Positions 49,331-64,000 of a stretch of DNA of 64,000 bases are shown piece by piece. The notes under the pieces are model-generated. The model was not told where the DNA came from and made no database searches. It saw nothing but the letters and a program-made list of their open reading frames with translations. Origin of the DNA: Amaranthus tricolor (Eukaryota > Streptophyta > Magnoliopsida > Caryophyllales > Amaranthaceae). Location of the stretch: positions 4,189,644-4,253,643 of the forward strand of contig NC_080050.1 of assembly GCF_026212465.1 (NCBI RefSeq). Direction: 5' to 3'. Each line of letters opens with the position of its first letter. Position 1 is the first letter of the stretch. The translations under genes and the position numbers were made by a program.

Positions 49331-50249
49331 AACTCTAAAAGGAGAAAAAATGTTATTTAATTGGGCCTCTAATTCTTTATCCAAAATATTCTTCTTACTT
49401 TAGAACCTCTATATAACTTAGAAATATTAACCTTTGCTTAAATTGGGCCTTATAATGAGTCCTTGCTAAAAAGTTAAGAATAGACTTATAGTCTTTTATT
49501 ATATCTCAATTAAACCCAAAACTAATGATCTTTTGATGAATCTCACTAAAGTTAAAACATAATATTTGAAATTTTGAACAAGTGGAGCATCCAAAAATAG
49601 CTCATATTCTAAAACTTTGGTATTTAGTCTAAATAAGAAGACTGGAAATATATATAAACTAAATAATCTGTATTATGTATGACTAATAGATTAACACGTT
49701 GGAAGCTTAATTTGAATGAGAGGTTTTTTTCTATGATGGTTAATATAAATATCAACAATTTCGAATTGGATCAATTTCTCTCAACAAGCTAAGTTGAAGA
49801 GGTGACAATATGACTCGCACAAAGTCAGAGTTTAGGGAAAAAAATAATAGGCAAATCATACGTAATTTGAACATAAACATTTGCATTCAAGCCTTTATGT
49901 CACATATACAACAAAGAAAATTTAAAGCATTACAAAATACTTTTCATATGAGAAATTGCAATCAATTTTTTTATTTACTAAATAGAAGATAATGAATACT
50001 TAATTATAAGTATACATGTTAGAAACCCAAAAAAATACAACATCAAATTTAACATAGGGTTTCATAATTCTTTACAAAATGCACCTTGGTTTGATAAAAT
50101 TAAAGAGATCATTGGTACAAACTAATTAGAAACATGAATTTTCTATTTCCCCTTTTGAGAAACTCCTCATTAAATTAATATATTATATGATTTCTCATAT
50201 CATATAATATATATTTTGAAATTAACAAAAAAAAAATAATATGGAGAAT
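49331..50249. other. Non-coding, 3' flank of the ABCG25-like gene
   Basis: No gene supported; the frame at 49810-49992 has no recognisable features. Confidence 0.4.
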
Positions 50250-62686
<12,437 letters not shown>

Positions 62687-62841
62687 TTTTTTTAAGGGTG
62701 TGTTTGGATGTCACTACTAAATTATTTTAGAAAAGAGAAGGAAATATTAGTAAGTAGTGTTTTAGAGATAGAAAGAGAAAGAGAGGTTGTAGTGAGAAGA
62801 AAAGAGGGGATGGAGAGAAGTGAGGAAATGAAGGAGAGGGT

Positions 62842-62850
62842 CTATTTATT
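62842..62850 (-). promoter_or_regulatory. TATA-like box of the ABCG25-like gene
   Basis: On the minus strand AAATAAATAG, followed by a CT-rich leader (CCTCACTTCTCTCCATCCCC). This places transcription start near 62815, about 130 nt before the ATG. Confidence 0.5.
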
Positions 62851-63046
62851 TTGAAGGTGGTAGGGATTTAATATAATAGTTGTAGAAGAAATAGTGATTT
62901 ATTTTTTTATTTTTTTATTTTTTTATTTTTAGAGTAAAGTTTGAAAATGAAAAGGAGAAAATAAATATGAAGTCATGGAAGAAAAATAAAGGAAAGAGAT
63001 GATGGATGCCATGTCATAATAGGGAAATGGCACCATTGAGGTGTGC

Positions 63047-63069
63047 AACGTGGCACATCCACGTGCCAC
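63047..63069. promoter_or_regulatory. ABRE / G-box palindrome upstream of ABCG25-like gene
   Basis: Plus strand has ACGTGGC (63048-63054), a canonical ABRE, and CCACGTGCC with the G-box CACGTG (63060-63065). On the minus strand they form GTGGCAC-GTGGAT-GTGCCAC, a perfect 7-bp inverted repeat. It lies about 200 bp upstream of the TATA-like box. bZIP factors of the ABF/AREB group bind such sites. Confidence 0.6.
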
Positions 63070-63129
63070 CTGACCCTGCTTAAAAGTGTTGGTGGGACCC
63101 TTTTGCCTTTTCTTTCAGGCAACTGCCCA

Positions 63130-64000
63130 ATTGAGCGCCGTTAATAGGTAAGTAATTCTAAGACTAATGGTATAATTACTAGAAATTGCTAAAGTTAATT
63201 TGATATGTGTAAGAAGGAAATGGAAAATTCTAAATACTAGGTATAAAGTGAAACATAAAATTTTAAGGCTTTTAGTAGAGATGATGTAGAAAATAAAGTT
63301 AAAAGAGAGTCAAGAAATAATAATATAATACTAGTATTATTATATAATTGAAAAATCTACAAAGACTAAAATAAAAACTTGGCTACAAAAATAGACTTTG
63401 AAAATAGATCGTAAGGCAGGTCCATGCTAGCTCCTATGTGGCTTCACTACTGCCTCTAACTACTATGTTCACCCGACTACTATTCTTTTCTTTGTTTTAC
63501 ATGCAATATTTTGACTTTTGTACTATTTAATATAGGTGTTTGTTTGAACTTATTATATAGTGTATTATCTTAAAAAAATATAATTTGATTGGTTTCTTTA
63601 ACATGAAGTTTTAATAAATTATTTTTTTATAATTTTTAATTATATAACTTGAGATAGTATATTTTATCACGCTTCTACATATGAACTTAATGATAAGTTA
63701 CTTGGACCCTCAAATGGCAAGAGGAAGTGTAGAAGAAGGTAAGAAAAACAAAGTATAGATACATACAAGAGAAAAGATTAAAGCTTTGATGAACAAAACG
63801 CACACACATCTCCCCCTCAAATATGATTATACTTCATTAACTACTTAAACATTACATTAATGTAATATCACTCAATATGCTTGATCACACACTATAAAGT
63901 ATATAGCGTAAAGCTTTCACCTTCAATAATAGAGCTTACTTATCTAACACAAGTGAAAATTGTAGGACTTACTAATCCTATTTTCCATATGCATTAGTCA
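63130..64000. other. Distal upstream region, non-coding
   Basis: AT-rich; no gene seen to the end of the window. Confidence 0.4.

Noticed and set aside
49810..49992. 60-codon frame with an ATG
   Set aside because: No domain, no codon bias and AT-rich surroundings; chance frame.

Overview
This is a nuclear window from a flowering plant. The protein genes have short exons, GT-AG introns and AT-rich non-coding DNA, and most of the space between and inside genes is transposon debris. One gene carries a chloroplast transit peptide. The L21 precursor N-terminus reminds me of the spinach protein, which would fit Caryophyllales, but that is recall and not a search result. No bacterial operon, CRISPR array or rRNA/tRNA gene was found.

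Six host genes can be supported; five lie on the minus strand. From left to right: (1) plastid ribosomal protein L21, 5 exons, 341-3323; (2) a calcium-dependent protein kinase of the CPK4/11 type, 7 exons, 4250-7583; (3) a cytosolic HSP70 on the plus strand, 2 exons, 20796-23503, with an intron at an unusual place; (4) a small stand-alone subtilisin-propeptide (I9) inhibitor, 3 exons, 32082-34809; (5) an EDRF1-like TPR protein, 9 exons, 36204-44277; (6) an ABCG half-transporter that matches ABCG25, the abscisic-acid exporter, 3 exons, 50250-62686, with a 9.8-kb second intron. Exon joins were worked out by hand from reading frame and splice-site dinucleotides; all six give uninterrupted frames of family-typical length.

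The 8-20 kb stretch is a transposon cluster: a 1.2-kb fold-back element, a 5.2-kb Mutator-like element (MULE) with about 190-bp terminal inverted repeats and a 9-bp target duplication that carries decayed transposase, plant-mobile-domain and GRF-zinc-finger sequences, a likely Helitron 3' end, hAT-like and other MITEs, and a Ty1/copia pol pseudogene. The 23.5-32 kb stretch has more MITEs, a tRNA-derived SINE candidate, a copia LTR-PBS-gag fragment and a second fold-back element. Introns are also invaded: a Cassandra-like 5S-bearing element and a tandem array in the inhibitor gene, a Tourist-like MITE in the EDRF1 gene, and one CAGTG-ended MITE family in introns of both the kinase and EDRF1 genes.

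The strongest leads are: the HSP70 intron, whose two splice sites lie at the ends of a near-identical 14-bp direct repeat, as expected if it was gained by insertion; the intact-ended MULE with captured PMD and GRF genes; an ABRE/G-box palindrome about 200 bp upstream of the TATA-like box of the putative ABA exporter; and a terminal motif (GAGACCGTCT) shared by repeat families of very different size. I did not find a wholly new system. These are separate, checkable observations. Kinase, HSP70 and ABA exporter could all belong to stress signalling, but nothing in the sequence shows that they are co-regulated.
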